This document shows positions 54,756-63,414 of a stretch of 64,000 nucleotides of DNA, piece by piece. Every line of letters starts with the position of its first letter. Position 1 is the first letter of the stretch. The notes under the pieces are model-generated. The model was not told the DNA's origin and did no database searches. It saw only the letters and a program-made list of their open reading frames with translations. The stretch is from Pseudomonas farris (GTDB lineage: Bacteria > Pseudomonadota > Gammaproteobacteria > Pseudomonadales > Pseudomonadaceae), in the NCBI RefSeq assembly GCF_019145235.1, contig NZ_JAHSTV010000005.1, positions 186,001 to 250,000 on the forward strand, written 5' to 3'. Position numbers and translations under genes: made by a program.

Positions 54756-54788
54756 GCGATTATCGAACCACGGGCCGATAATCGCAAT
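54756..54788 (-). promoter_or_regulatory. PcaR box(es) upstream of pcaR
   Basis: gcgattatcgaac (54756-54768, GTTCGATAATCGC on the minus strand, the best match in the window) and an inverted ccgataatcgca (54775-54786). Confidence 0.7.
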
Positions 54789-55341
54789 CAATGGCTGCTT
54801 ACGATGAGCCATACTGCTTTCAGTCCCCCTGCAATACGATTGTTATTTTCGGTCACGATTTAAAGAAGCACCGGTGTAATAATTCGTTCGGCTTAATGGC
54901 GCCAGAAAGTCATCGCTGTAACTGGCATCACGGCGCCCTAGTTACCGGTAAAAGTTTGCGAGTAACAAAACAATCACACACGAGGAACTACTTTTAACTC
55001 TCAAGAGATAGTGTTCTTCGGATCGACCGCTATAATACATCTCAGTGGCGACCGGTTTTTTATGTGCCGATTCCGCCAACCGGCAGCGCAATATCCATTG
55101 CCGCTGTCCGCAGCAAGCGCCTGACGCTCATTTCATATGCACCGCCAACGCGCTCGCTGAAACAGGAGACTGATGCTACGTCAGCTGTTTTTCTCTGGTG
55201 CCGTGGCCGCCTGCAACAAGGACGAATTGATTGCTCCGAGGGAACGATGCCGTGTCAGGCATTGTCCCTTCAACGAGCGTGGTCAATAAATCGATGCAGC
55301 GCGTTTCACCAGAATTAATCTCAACTCAATCAGGTAGCACT
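54789..55341. other. Gene-free gap between pcaR and a small protein gene
   Basis: About 550 bases with only short, unconvincing frames. A perfect TATAAT (-10) is at 55031-55036 with a poor -35; a ccggtt/aaccgg pair with a 20-base loop follows (55054-55082). The gap might hold a leader RNA or small RNA, but nothing recognisable is seen. Confidence 0.4.
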
Positions 55342-55542
55342 GTGACGAAAGACGAACTGCGCGCGGAACTTGAGCGCCAGGAACAACGTTACAAGGAAGT
55401 TTACGGCGGGGAAGTCACCACCTACGCCGCTCAGCCCGAACCCGAACGCAAACCCTGGCGTAAACGCGCCACCGTTCAGGATCAGGCCTTCTCCCAGGAA
55501 TTGCAGAAGATGGAAAAGGAACTCAAAGCCGAAGAGCCATGA
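55342..55542 (+). CDS. Small charged protein, conserved type
   Basis: 66 residues from a GTG (CAGG upstream; [21 protein letters not shown]). Highly charged, helical, no signal or membrane segment: an N-terminal Glu/Arg/Gln helix, then a Pro/Arg linker ([12 protein letters not shown]) and a Lys/Glu tail. I recognise it as a small protein kept among Pseudomonas but of unknown function. Confidence 0.55.
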   Translation: MTKDELRAELERQEQRYKEVYGGEVTTYAAQPEPERKPWRKRATVQDQAFSQELQKMEKELKAEEP

Positions 55543-55918
55543 CCGCCTCGGCTTGAACCTTTCAAGAGCCTGCATCTACACCTGTTAAAAGCGGGTTGTA
55601 TGGATGATGCTTTTCGTGCCCGCTACAAGCGGGCAGCGGTCTCCTCATCCATTGGATGAGGCAAATGGCTCCTGTCTGACCCTCTTCCAAGAAATTTCAC
55701 ACACACGTTCAAGCCTCTCGCTTCGCCGGGAGAAACCCTTGTGGCTACGGCCTTTACAAGTAAATTCAATGACTTGTAAAACCCCGAAAAAACCTGGGGC
55801 CTGGGGGATTGCCACAAATTAATTCGTTGAAGAATGTTACCGATGAGCAGCAAGTGCATCGATTAGCAGTCTTTTCTGGCATAATCGCGCCCCCTTACGA
55901 CCGGGTCAGAAAACCTTC
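55543..55918. other. Gap upstream of pitA
   Basis: Contains a hairpin gcccgctacaagcgggc (55618-55634), some long A+T-rich stretches, and near the pitA end an extended -10-like tggcataat (55877-55885). No gene is seen. Confidence 0.45.
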
Positions 55919-57394
55919 ATGATCGATTTATTCAGCGGACTGGATGCTTGGGTGCTTGTGAGCCTCTTGCTCGCCCTGGCCTTTGTCCTCGCCTTCGAGT
56001 TCATCAACGGCTTTCATGACACCGCAAACGCGGTGGCCACTGTTATCTACACCAAAGCCATGCCGCCCCATCTGGCGGTGTTCTTTTCCGGTGTGTTCAA
56101 CTTCCTCGGCGTGCTGCTGGGCGGTGTGGGCGTGGCGTATGCCATCGTCCATTTGCTGCCGGTAGAACTGCTGATCAATGTGAACACCGGTCACGGACTG
56201 GCCATGGTGTTCTCGTTGCTCGCCGCCGCCATCACCTGGAACCTGGGCACCTGGTACTTCGGTATCCCGGCCTCCAGTTCCCACACGCTGATCGGTTCGA
56301 TCCTCGGTGTCGGCCTGGCCAACGCCCTGATCAACGACATTCCGTTGGCCGATGGCGTGAACTGGCAGAAGGCGATCGATATCGGTGCGTCCCTGGTATT
56401 CTCGCCAATGGCCGGTTTCCTGATCGCAGCCCTGGTGCTGATCGGTCTTAAATGGTGGCGTCCGCTGTCCAAGATGCACAAGACACCGGAACAGCGCCGC
56501 AAGATCGACGACAAGAAACACCCGCCGTTCTGGAACCGTCTGGTGCTGGTGATTTCGGCAATGGCAGTCAGCTTCGTGCACGGCTCGAACGATGGCCAGA
56601 AAGGTATCGGCCTGATCATGCTGGTGCTGATCGGTATCGTGCCGGCGCAGTTCGTTCTCGACCTGAACAGCACCACCTACCAGATCGAACGTACTCGCGA
56701 TGCGACCCTGCACCTGAGCCAGTTCTACGAGCGCAACCGCGAATCCCTGGGTGAGTTCCTGGCACTGGGTAAAAGCGTGAAAGGCGATCTGCCGGAGAAA
56801 TTCCGTTGCAACCCGCAACAGACCGAACCGACCATTTCAGCGCTGCTTGGCACCCTTAAAGGTGTAGCGGACTACCATTCGTTGCCGTCGGAAAGCCGCA
56901 TCGAAGTACGTCGCTACCTGCTCTGCCTGGACGACACCGCGAAGAAAGTCGCCAAGCTGCCAGGCCTCGCTGCCCGTGAAAAGGCTGACCTGGACAAACT
57001 GCGCAAGGACCTGACCACCACCACCGAATACGCCCCGTTCTGGGTGATTCTGGCGGTCGCACTGGCCCTCGGCCTGGGTACCATGGTCGGTTGGAAACGC
57101 GTGGTACTGACCATTGGCGAAAAGATCGGCAAGCAAGGCATGACCTACGCCCAAGGCATGTCGGCGCAGATCACCACCGCGTGCATGATCGGCGCGGCGA
57201 ACATCTTCAGCCTCCCGGTTTCCACCACTCACGTTCTGTCCTCAGGCGTGGCCGGCACCATGGTCGCGAACAAAAGCGGCCTGCAAGGCGGCACCGTCAG
57301 AACCATCCTGCTGGCCTGGGTCCTGACCCTGCCAGCCACCGTGGCCCTGTCGGCCGGCCTGTTCTGGCTGGCGTCCAAGGCACTGGGTAGCTGA
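55919..57394 (+). CDS. pitA: Inorganic phosphate transporter PitA
   Basis: A 491-residue PiT family transporter. The two PiT signature motifs are intact (GFHDTANAVATVIYTKA near residue 31; VHGSNDGQKGIGLIM near 222; further PVSTTHVLSSGVAGTM near 425). The middle soluble loop (about 255-365) is as in PitA. Moves phosphate, mostly as metal-phosphate, with protons. Preceded by an extended -10 element and followed by a strong terminator. It is the only phosphate gene here. Confidence 0.94.
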   Translation: MIDLFSGLDAWVLVSLLLALAFVLAFEFINGFHDTANAVATVIYTKAMPPHLAVFFSGVFNFLGVLLGGVGVAYAIVHLLPVELLINVNTGHGLAMVFSLLAAAITWNLGTWYFGIPASSSHTLIGSILGVGLANALINDIPLADGVNWQKAIDIGASLVFSPMAGFLIAALVLIGLKWWRPLSKMHKTPEQRRKIDDKKHPPFWNRLVLVISAMAVSFVHGSNDGQKGIGLIMLVLIGIVPAQFVLDLNSTTYQIERTRDATLHLSQFYERNRESLGEFLALGKSVKGDLPEKFRCNPQQTEPTISALLGTLKGVADYHSLPSESRIEVRRYLLCLDDTAKKVAKLPGLAAREKADLDKLRKDLTTTTEYAPFWVILAVALALGLGTMVGWKRVVLTIGEKIGKQGMTYAQGMSAQITTACMIGAANIFSLPVSTTHVLSSGVAGTMVANKSGLQGGTVRTILLAWVLTLPATVALSAGLFWLASKALGS

Positions 57395-57408
57395 TACACC
57401 GCTACTGA

Positions 57409-57443
57409 AAAAGGCGCGTTCCGTGAGGTTCGCGCCTTTTTTA
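57409..57443 (+). terminator. Rho-independent terminator of pitA
   Basis: Stem aaggcgcg ... cgcgcctt with loop ttccgtgaggtt, followed by tttttatt. Confidence 0.85.
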
Positions 57444-57471
57444 TTGCTGCTTGGATACACCACCAATCAAT

Positions 57472-57562
57472 TGTGGGAGCGGGCTTGCTCGCGAAGGCGG
57501 CTTAGCAGCCAACATAGATGTTGAATGTTATGGCCTCTTCGCGAGCAAGCCCGCTCCCACAT
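57472..57562. repeat. REP doublet (REPIN)
   Basis: Inverted pair of gggagcgggcttgctcgc just after the pitA terminator. Confidence 0.85.
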
Positions 57563-57593
57563 TGGCTCTATGTACACCCTGATAGAAATTCGC

Positions 57594-57622
57594 AGACAAA
57601 AAAAAGGGCGACCGAAGTCGCC
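57594..57622 (-). terminator. Rho-independent terminator for the minus-strand small gene
   Basis: On the minus strand: gggcgacttcggtcgccc followed by tttttttt-gt. It lies about 35 bases after the end of the 37-codon gene. Confidence 0.8.
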
Positions 57623-57657
57623 CAAAATGCCTTGCGTGCTCATTACTCCAGAAAGAC

Positions 57658-57771
57658 CTACGGTTTGCGCTTATGCGAATCCTTCCAGATAAAAAATCCA
57701 AACCCTGCAAAAAACAGAACCATGAGGCCGACTGTCAGCACTCCGGCGATCACCACGTTGTCGAAAAACAT
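57658..57771 (-). CDS. Small membrane protein, 37 residues
   Basis: ATG ending at 57771 with an ideal ribosome site (gcaggaggctagtcATG). The product starts MFFDNVVIAGVLTVGLMVLF and ends WKDSHKRKP: one membrane segment of about 20 residues (NVVIAGVLTVGLMVLFFAGF) and a positive tail of four basic residues. Such a small inner-membrane protein with a strong ribosome site and own terminator is very likely real. Similar short membrane proteins are kept among Pseudomonas; function unknown. Confidence 0.7.
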   Translation of the reverse strand: MFFDNVVIAGVLTVGLMVLFFAGFGFFIWKDSHKRKP

Positions 57772-57915
57772 GACTAGCCTCCTGCACTTGCCCTGTTGCG
57801 ATGGGGCTAAGTTAACCAATCGGGCAGGAGAGAAAATTGACCGGGATCAATGCCGCCCGAGACAGGGCGTAAAGGAGGGGAAATAACTGACCTGCATCAA
57901 CCGATGCAGGGTGTT

Positions 57916-58077
57916 TCAACGTTTTTTCGGTTTGTTCTTCGGCTTTTTCTTCGCTTTGCCCAACGGCATCGCCTGCTCGAACGCCTGGCGCACTTCGTTC
58001 AGGCGCTTTTCATTAAGGTCATGAACCCGCTTGGCGCGTTCAGTATTGAGGTCGATCAGCTTGTCATCTTGGCTCAT
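57916..58077 (-). CDS. Small basic protein with Lys-rich tail
   Basis: 53 residues from the ATG ending at 58077 (MSQDDKLIDLNTERAKRVHD). N-terminal charged helix with RAKRVHDLNEKRLNEVRQAF, then a tail of Lys/Pro/Arg (KAKKKPKNKPKKR) typical of nucleic-acid binding ends. I recognise it only as a short conserved Pseudomonas protein. Confidence 0.6.
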   Translation of the reverse strand: MSQDDKLIDLNTERAKRVHDLNEKRLNEVRQAFEQAMPLGKAKKKPKNKPKKR

Positions 58078-58181
58078 GGCGTTCAGTGCATCGCTTGGAA
58101 ATGAATTCAACTGCCGGTAGACGCGACAGGATTACGCCAATAATGCGGTCTGGCGCGGACGCTGACCAGTGATCCGGCACT

Positions 58182-58523
58182 TCAGATCTCGATATCGACC
58201 CACAACCCCTGACGTGGCTGATCCTCCATCAACGGCACCACTGGTACGGTGTTGTCGGCATTGAGCTCATTACCGGGGATCGCCAGGTGTTCTTCAGGAT
58301 CTTCATCGGCCTCACGACGGCGCCGCTCTCGTTCCTGCTGCCGACGCTGTTCCTCGCGCAGTTGCAGGCCAGCCTCTTCCGGGTCGCGCTTTTGCAGGTC
58401 GATAGTGCTTTCGTTGGAGCTTTCCTGCACCGGCACCACGGGCGGAATATCCGGGCGCTGGCGGATCGGATCCTGCTGTGACGTGATCGGTACGGCGCTC
58501 AAGGGGAGCATCGGTGGCAGCAT
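58182..58523 (-). CDS. Conserved protein next to rapA, disordered, Gln/Arg-rich
   Basis: 113 residues, GGAG site before the ATG ending at 58523. The sequence has a Pro-rich beginning, a central charged Arg/Glu/Gln helix (LREEQRRQQERERRRREADE) and a short acidic end. No known domain; such frames next to rapA in Pseudomonas are sometimes called aspartate-semialdehyde dehydrogenase by error. Likely expressed divergent from rapA. Confidence 0.6.
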   Translation of the reverse strand: MLPPMLPLSAVPITSQQDPIRQRPDIPPVVPVQESSNESTIDLQKRDPEEAGLQLREEQRRQQERERRRREADEDPEEHLAIPGNELNADNTVPVVPLMEDQPRQGLWVDIEI

Positions 58524-58693
58524 ATTATTAGTCTCCTGTCAGCAGGCTGTCGGCTGCGGGAATCGCGACTTGAGCCATCGGTCGCAAACTTGTGATCCAC
58601 CTGGCATCGTAGGATGCTGGTGCAGCCTGCGATCTTTTGATCTTCATCTCCCGAAAAGTTCGCATTCCTCCATCAGCGCACGCATGTAATCCT

Positions 58694-58721
58694 TTGGCCT
58701 GAAGGCTCATTCCGTTAAGAT
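58694..58721 (+). promoter_or_regulatory. Candidate rapA promoter
   Basis: ttggcc (58694-58699) and taagat (58716-58721) with a 16-base spacer, 33 bases before the rapA start. Confidence 0.35.
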
Positions 58722-58753
58722 AGCCCGCTTTTTCAAGGTGGGAGTCAGGCAGC

Positions 58754-61600
58754 ATGGCGCAGCAGTATCAACCGGGGCAACGCTGGATCAGTGACAGCGA
58801 AGCCGAGCTGGGTTTGGGCACCGTTCTGGCACAGGACGGCCGCTTGTTGACCGTGCTCTATCCGGCCACTGGCGACACTCGCCAGTACGCGCTACGGAAT
58901 GCGCCCCTCACCCGCGTGCGGTTTTCGCCGGGTGACAGCATCACTCACTTCGAAGGCTGGAAACTGACCGTACAAGAAGTCGACGATGTCGACGGCCTGC
59001 TGGTCTACCACGGCCTCAACGCGCAGAACGAAGTGGTCACCCTGCCGGAAACCCAACTGTCGAACTTCATTCAGTTCCGTCTGGCCAGCGACCGTCTGTT
59101 CGCCGGCCAGATCGACCCGCTGGCCTGGTTCTCCCTGCGTTATCACACCCTGGAACACACCAGCCGCCAGTTGCAGTCCTCCCTTTGGGGCCTGGGTGGC
59201 GTGCGTGCGCAACCGATCGCGCACCAGTTGCACATTGCCCGTGAAGTCGCTGACCGCATCGCGCCGCGGGTTCTGCTGGCAGACGAAGTGGGCCTGGGCA
59301 AGACCATCGAAGCCGGCCTGGTGATCCATCGCCAACTGCTCTCGGGCCGCGCCAACCGCGTGTTGATCCTGGTGCCGGAAAACCTCCAGCACCAATGGCT
59401 GGTGGAGATGCGCCGCCGCTTCAACCTGCAAGTCGCGCTGTTCGACGAAGAACGCTTCATCGAAAGCGATGCCGCCAACCCGTTTGAAGACACCCAGCTC
59501 GCATTGGTTGCGCTGGAATGGCTGGTGGACGACGAGAAGGCCCAGGACGCACTGTTCGCGGCCGGCTGGGATTTGCTGGTGGTCGACGAAGCGCACCACC
59601 TGGTGTGGCACGAAGACCAGGTCAGCCCTCAGTACTCACTGGTGGAACAACTGGCCGAAGTCATCCCCGGCGTCTTGCTGCTGACCGCGACCCCGGAACA
59701 ACTGGGTCAGGACAGCCATTTCGCCCGTCTGCGCCTGCTCGACCCGAACCGTTTCCATGACCTGCACGCCTTCCGCGCCGAGAGCGAAAACTATCGCCCG
59801 GTGGCCGAAGCCGTTCAGGAGCTGCTCGATAAGGGACGCCTGTCGCCTGAAGCGCACAAGACCATTCACGGCTTCCTCGGCAACGAAGGCGAAGCGCTGC
59901 TGAGCGCCGTCAACGATGGCGATATCGAAGCCAGCGCCCGTCTGGTCCGCGAACTGCTGGACCGTCACGGCACCGGCCGCGTGCTGTTTCGTAATACCCG
60001 CGCCGCCGTGCAGGGTTTCCCGGAGCGCAAACTGCACCCGTACCCGCTGCCGTGCCCGGCCGAATACCTCGAACTGCCACTGGGCGATCACGCCGAGTTG
60101 TACCCGGAAGTCAGCTTCCAGGCCCAGCCGGACGCCAATGAAGAAGAGCGCTGGTGGAAATTTGACCCGCGTGTCGAGTGGCTGATCGACACCCTGAAAA
60201 TGCTCAAGCGCACCAAAGTGCTGGTGATCTGCGCCCACGCCGAAACCGCCATGGACCTGGAAGACGCCCTGCGCGTACGTTCCGGCATTCCGGCCACGGT
60301 CTTCCACGAAGGCATGAACATCCTCGAGCGTGACCGCGCCGCCGCCTACTTCGCCGACGAAGAATTTGGTGCTCAAGTGCTGATCTGCTCGGAAATCGGC
60401 AGTGAAGGTCGCAACTTCCAGTTCTCGCACCATCTGGTGCTGTTCGATCTGCCGTCGCACCCGGACCTGCTGGAGCAGCGTATCGGTCGTCTCGACCGGA
60501 TCGGTCAGAAGCACATCATCGAACTGCACGTGCCGTACTTGGAAACCAGCCCGCAAGAGCGGCTGTACCAGTGGTATCACGAAGCGCTGAACGCGTTCCT
60601 CAATACCTGCCCGACCGGCAACGCCTTGCAGCATCAGTTCGGCCCGCGCCTGCTGCCGCTGCTGGAAAACGCCGATGACGGCGAGTGGCAAGCGCTGATC
60701 GACGAAGCCCGCGCCGAACGTGAGCGTCTGGAAGCCGAACTGCACACCGGTCGCGACCGCTTGCTGGAGCTCAACTCCGGTGGTGCTGGCGAAGGCGATG
60801 CGCTGGTCGAGGACATCCTCGAACAAGACGATCAGTTCGCCCTGCCGATCTACATGGAAACCCTGTTCGACGCCTTCGGCATCGACAGCGAAGACCATTC
60901 GGAAAACGCGCTGATCCTCAAGCCAAGCGAAAAAATGCTCGACGCCAGCTTCCCGCTGGGCGACGACGAAGGCGTGACCATCACCTACGACCGCAACCAG
61001 GCGTTGTCTCGCGAAGACATGCAATTCATCACCTGGGAACACCCGATGGTTCAAGGCGGCATGGACTTGGTCCTGTCCGGCTCGATGGGCAACACTGCCG
61101 TGGCGCTGATCAAGAACAAGGCGCTGAAACCAGGCACCGTGTTGCTGGAACTGCTCTACGTCAGCGAAGTGGTTGCTCCGCGCTCGCTGCAACTGGGCCG
61201 TTACCTGCCGCCGGCCGCCCTGCGCTGCCTGCTCGATGCCAACGGCAATGACCTGTCGACGCGAGTGTCGTTCGAAACCCTGAACGATCAACTGGAAAGC
61301 GTGCCCCGCGCCAGCGCCAACAAGTTCATCCAGGCCCAGCGCGACCAGCTGACGCCACGGATCAACGCCGGCGAAGAGAAAATCACCCCGCGTCACGCCG
61401 AGCGCGTCGCCGAGGCGCAACGTCGCCTGGCGGCGGATACCGACGAAGAACTGGCGCGCCTGACCGCGCTGCAAGCGGTCAACCCGACCGTGCGCGACAG
61501 CGAACTGGTTGCCCTGCGCAAGCAACGTGAGCAAGGCCTGGCCATGCTCGACAAAGCTGCGCTGCGACTGGAAGCGATTCGGGTGTTGGTGGCGGGTTAA
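58754..61600 (+). CDS. rapA: RNA polymerase-associated helicase protein RapA (HepA)
   Basis: A 948-residue SWI2/SNF2-family ATPase, close to the 968 residues of E. coli RapA. N-terminal Tudor-like domains (about 1-110: [22 protein letters not shown]), Walker [24 protein letters not shown] box [12 protein letters not shown], motif [13 protein letters not shown], and the long C-terminal spacer/Rpb2-like part. RapA binds core RNA polymerase and helps recycle it. The gene is single, with a terminator after it. Confidence 0.95.
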   Translation: MAQQYQPGQRWISDSEAELGLGTVLAQDGRLLTVLYPATGDTRQYALRNAPLTRVRFSPGDSITHFEGWKLTVQEVDDVDGLLVYHGLNAQNEVVTLPETQLSNFIQFRLASDRLFAGQIDPLAWFSLRYHTLEHTSRQLQSSLWGLGGVRAQPIAHQLHIAREVADRIAPRVLLADEVGLGKTIEAGLVIHRQLLSGRANRVLILVPENLQHQWLVEMRRRFNLQVALFDEERFIESDAANPFEDTQLALVALEWLVDDEKAQDALFAAGWDLLVVDEAHHLVWHEDQVSPQYSLVEQLAEVIPGVLLLTATPEQLGQDSHFARLRLLDPNRFHDLHAFRAESENYRPVAEAVQELLDKGRLSPEAHKTIHGFLGNEGEALLSAVNDGDIEASARLVRELLDRHGTGRVLFRNTRAAVQGFPERKLHPYPLPCPAEYLELPLGDHAELYPEVSFQAQPDANEEERWWKFDPRVEWLIDTLKMLKRTKVLVICAHAETAMDLEDALRVRSGIPATVFHEGMNILERDRAAAYFADEEFGAQVLICSEIGSEGRNFQFSHHLVLFDLPSHPDLLEQRIGRLDRIGQKHIIELHVPYLETSPQERLYQWYHEALNAFLNTCPTGNALQHQFGPRLLPLLENADDGEWQALIDEARAERERLEAELHTGRDRLLELNSGGAGEGDALVEDILEQDDQFALPIYMETLFDAFGIDSEDHSENALILKPSEKMLDASFPLGDDEGVTITYDRNQALSREDMQFITWEHPMVQGGMDLVLSGSMGNTAVALIKNKALKPGTVLLELLYVSEVVAPRSLQLGRYLPPAALRCLLDANGNDLSTRVSFETLNDQLESVPRASANKFIQAQRDQLTPRINAGEEKITPRHAERVAEAQRRLAADTDEELARLTALQAVNPTVRDSELVALRKQREQGLAMLDKAALRLEAIRVLVAG

Positions 61601-61623
61601 ACCCTGCCCTGCCCCGCAAAAAA

Positions 61624-61654
61624 AGAAGGCCCGCAGTGATGCGGGCTTTTTTTT
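61624..61654 (+). terminator. Rho-independent terminator of rapA
   Basis: Stem aaggcccgc ... gcgggctt with loop agtgat, then a run of eight T. Confidence 0.85.
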
Positions 61655-61687
61655 GTCTGCTTGATTGTTGTGGTGTTGCTGATGGCC

Positions 61688-61776
61688 CCTTCGCGAGCAA
61701 GCCCGCTCCCACATTCGACCGTATTTCTCCTGAAAGGACTCGGTCAAATGTGGGAGCGGGCTTGCTCGCGAAGGCG
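61688..61776. repeat. REP doublet (REPIN)
   Basis: Inverted pair of gggagcgggcttgctcgc between converging rapA and an MFS gene. Confidence 0.85.
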
Positions 61777-61777
61777 A

Positions 61778-63127
61778 TCATGCAGTCGCCGCAGAACCCA
61801 CAGGCTCAACCACGGCCACCAACCCTTCCTTCATCCGCTTGGCATCCCTGACAAAACACCGCGAGGCCAAAAACAGAAACACCATGGTAAAGAACAGCGC
61901 CACCGGAATCAGATACATCGCGTCATGCAAACCGACAGCCTTAAACGCTTCAGTCATCTGCTCGGCGCCGGCCGAGAGCATCGCGGTGTGCGCAAAGTGA
62001 TCCGACAAACCGCCGACCACCACCGGTCCCAATCCCCCACCCAGCAAATACAACCCGGCAAAGAACAGCGCCATCGCCGTGGCCCGCAGGCGCGGTTCGA
62101 CCACGTCCTGGATCGCCGTGTACACGCAGGTATAGAAGTTGTAGGCGAATAACCAACCCAAGCTGAACACCGTGACAAATACCCCGATCTCAATGCGTCC
62201 GGCGTGCAGCGCCCAGGCGGTGCACACGGTCGAAATGATCAGGCTGAACGCCGCGAACAGCAGCCGCCCATTGGCCACGCGCTGGTGAATCTTGTCGGCA
62301 ATCCAGCCGCCGAGCGTCAGGCCGAACAGCCCGGTCACCCCGACGATCACCCCGGTCGCCACCGCCGCGTCCTGCAATGGCATCAAGAAATAACGCTGCA
62401 GCATCGGTACCAGAAACGAGTTGCAGGCATAGGTCGCGAAGTTGAAGCAGAGCCCCGCCATTACCAGCCACAGGAAAGTCGGCACCGCCAGCACTCGACG
62501 GATTGGCCGGTCCACGCGTTCCTGAGACACTTGCACGCTTTCCGCCGCGCCGCGTTTCGGCTCCTTAATGAAGAACATGAACACCGCCAGGATCAGCCCC
62601 GGCACCGCCGCGATAAAGAACGGCGCGCGCCAGCTGTCGAACGCCTTGACCATCCAGCCGATGGTGAAGAACGCCAGCAGCAGGCCCAACGGCAAACCAA
62701 GCATGAAAATGCCCATGGCCCGAGCCCGACGATGAGCCGGGAACAAATCGCCTATCAGCGAGTTGGCGGCCGGTGCATAACTGGCTTCACCGATGCCGAT
62801 GCCCATGCGCACGATCAGGAAACTCCAGAAACTGCCCACCAGCCCGTTGACTGCGGTCAGCCCGCTCCACGCCGCCAGACCCCAACCCATCAACTTGCTG
62901 CGCGAACCGGTATCGGCCAATCGCCCCAGGGGCAGGCCGGCAATGGCGTAAACGATGGTGAATGCGGTGCCGATGATCCCCAGTTGAAAGTCGCTGAGGT
63001 GCCACTCCATGCGGATCGGCTCGATGATGATGGCCGGGATGGTGCGATCGAAGAAGTTGAACAGGTTGGCCAGGAACAGCAGGAACAGAATGCGCCAGGC
63101 ATTCGCCGCTTGGGTCGAGTTCTGCAT
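61778..63127 (-). CDS. MFS transporter, spinster-like
   Basis: A 449-residue protein of twelve membrane segments. Features FLANLFNFFDRTIPAIIIEP and GLPLGRLADTGSRSKLMGWG (motif A) and IGIGEASYAPAANSLIGDLFP match the spinster-like/sphingolipid-related MFS group, which in bacteria also includes hexuronate and aromatic-acid carriers. The substrate is not known. The stop lies directly after the REP pair. Confidence 0.85.
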   Translation of the reverse strand: MQNSTQAANAWRILFLLFLANLFNFFDRTIPAIIIEPIRMEWHLSDFQLGIIGTAFTIVYAIAGLPLGRLADTGSRSKLMGWGLAAWSGLTAVNGLVGSFWSFLIVRMGIGIGEASYAPAANSLIGDLFPAHRRARAMGIFMLGLPLGLLLAFFTIGWMVKAFDSWRAPFFIAAVPGLILAVFMFFIKEPKRGAAESVQVSQERVDRPIRRVLAVPTFLWLVMAGLCFNFATYACNSFLVPMLQRYFLMPLQDAAVATGVIVGVTGLFGLTLGGWIADKIHQRVANGRLLFAAFSLIISTVCTAWALHAGRIEIGVFVTVFSLGWLFAYNFYTCVYTAIQDVVEPRLRATAMALFFAGLYLLGGGLGPVVVGGLSDHFAHTAMLSAGAEQMTEAFKAVGLHDAMYLIPVALFFTMVFLFLASRCFVRDAKRMKEGLVAVVEPVGSAATA

Positions 63128-63414
63128 GGGTCCGTCTCTTTATTGTTATTGGGGCTTCATTGCCAACGCATTCGAGCCCGGAACCGTCAATCTAGTCAGG
63201 CCCGCCAGCGATGTCTGTAATTATTCGTAATCCTGATACCCCTCCATGGCCACCCATGCGGGCCATGCAACAATTTATTTCCAATCGTTCTAAAAGCCAT
63301 TCCAAAAACGTTGGCATTAATATGCCACCACCCCTTGCGCTCCATGCAAGGCCTCTATACTGCAAGCATTCGCCAGTGTACATGGCGCAGGATGATTCAG
63401 AGATGGGGCATGCT

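Noticed and set aside
59636..61747. 703-codon minus-strand frame opposite rapA
   Set aside because: Antisense shadow of rapA and its terminator, common in GC-rich genes; no domain or ribosome site.
6100..61776. The many copies of gggagcgggcttgctcgc as a possible CRISPR
   Set aside because: Copies are scattered between genes as inverted pairs, not as regularly spaced direct repeats with variable spacers, and no cas gene is present.
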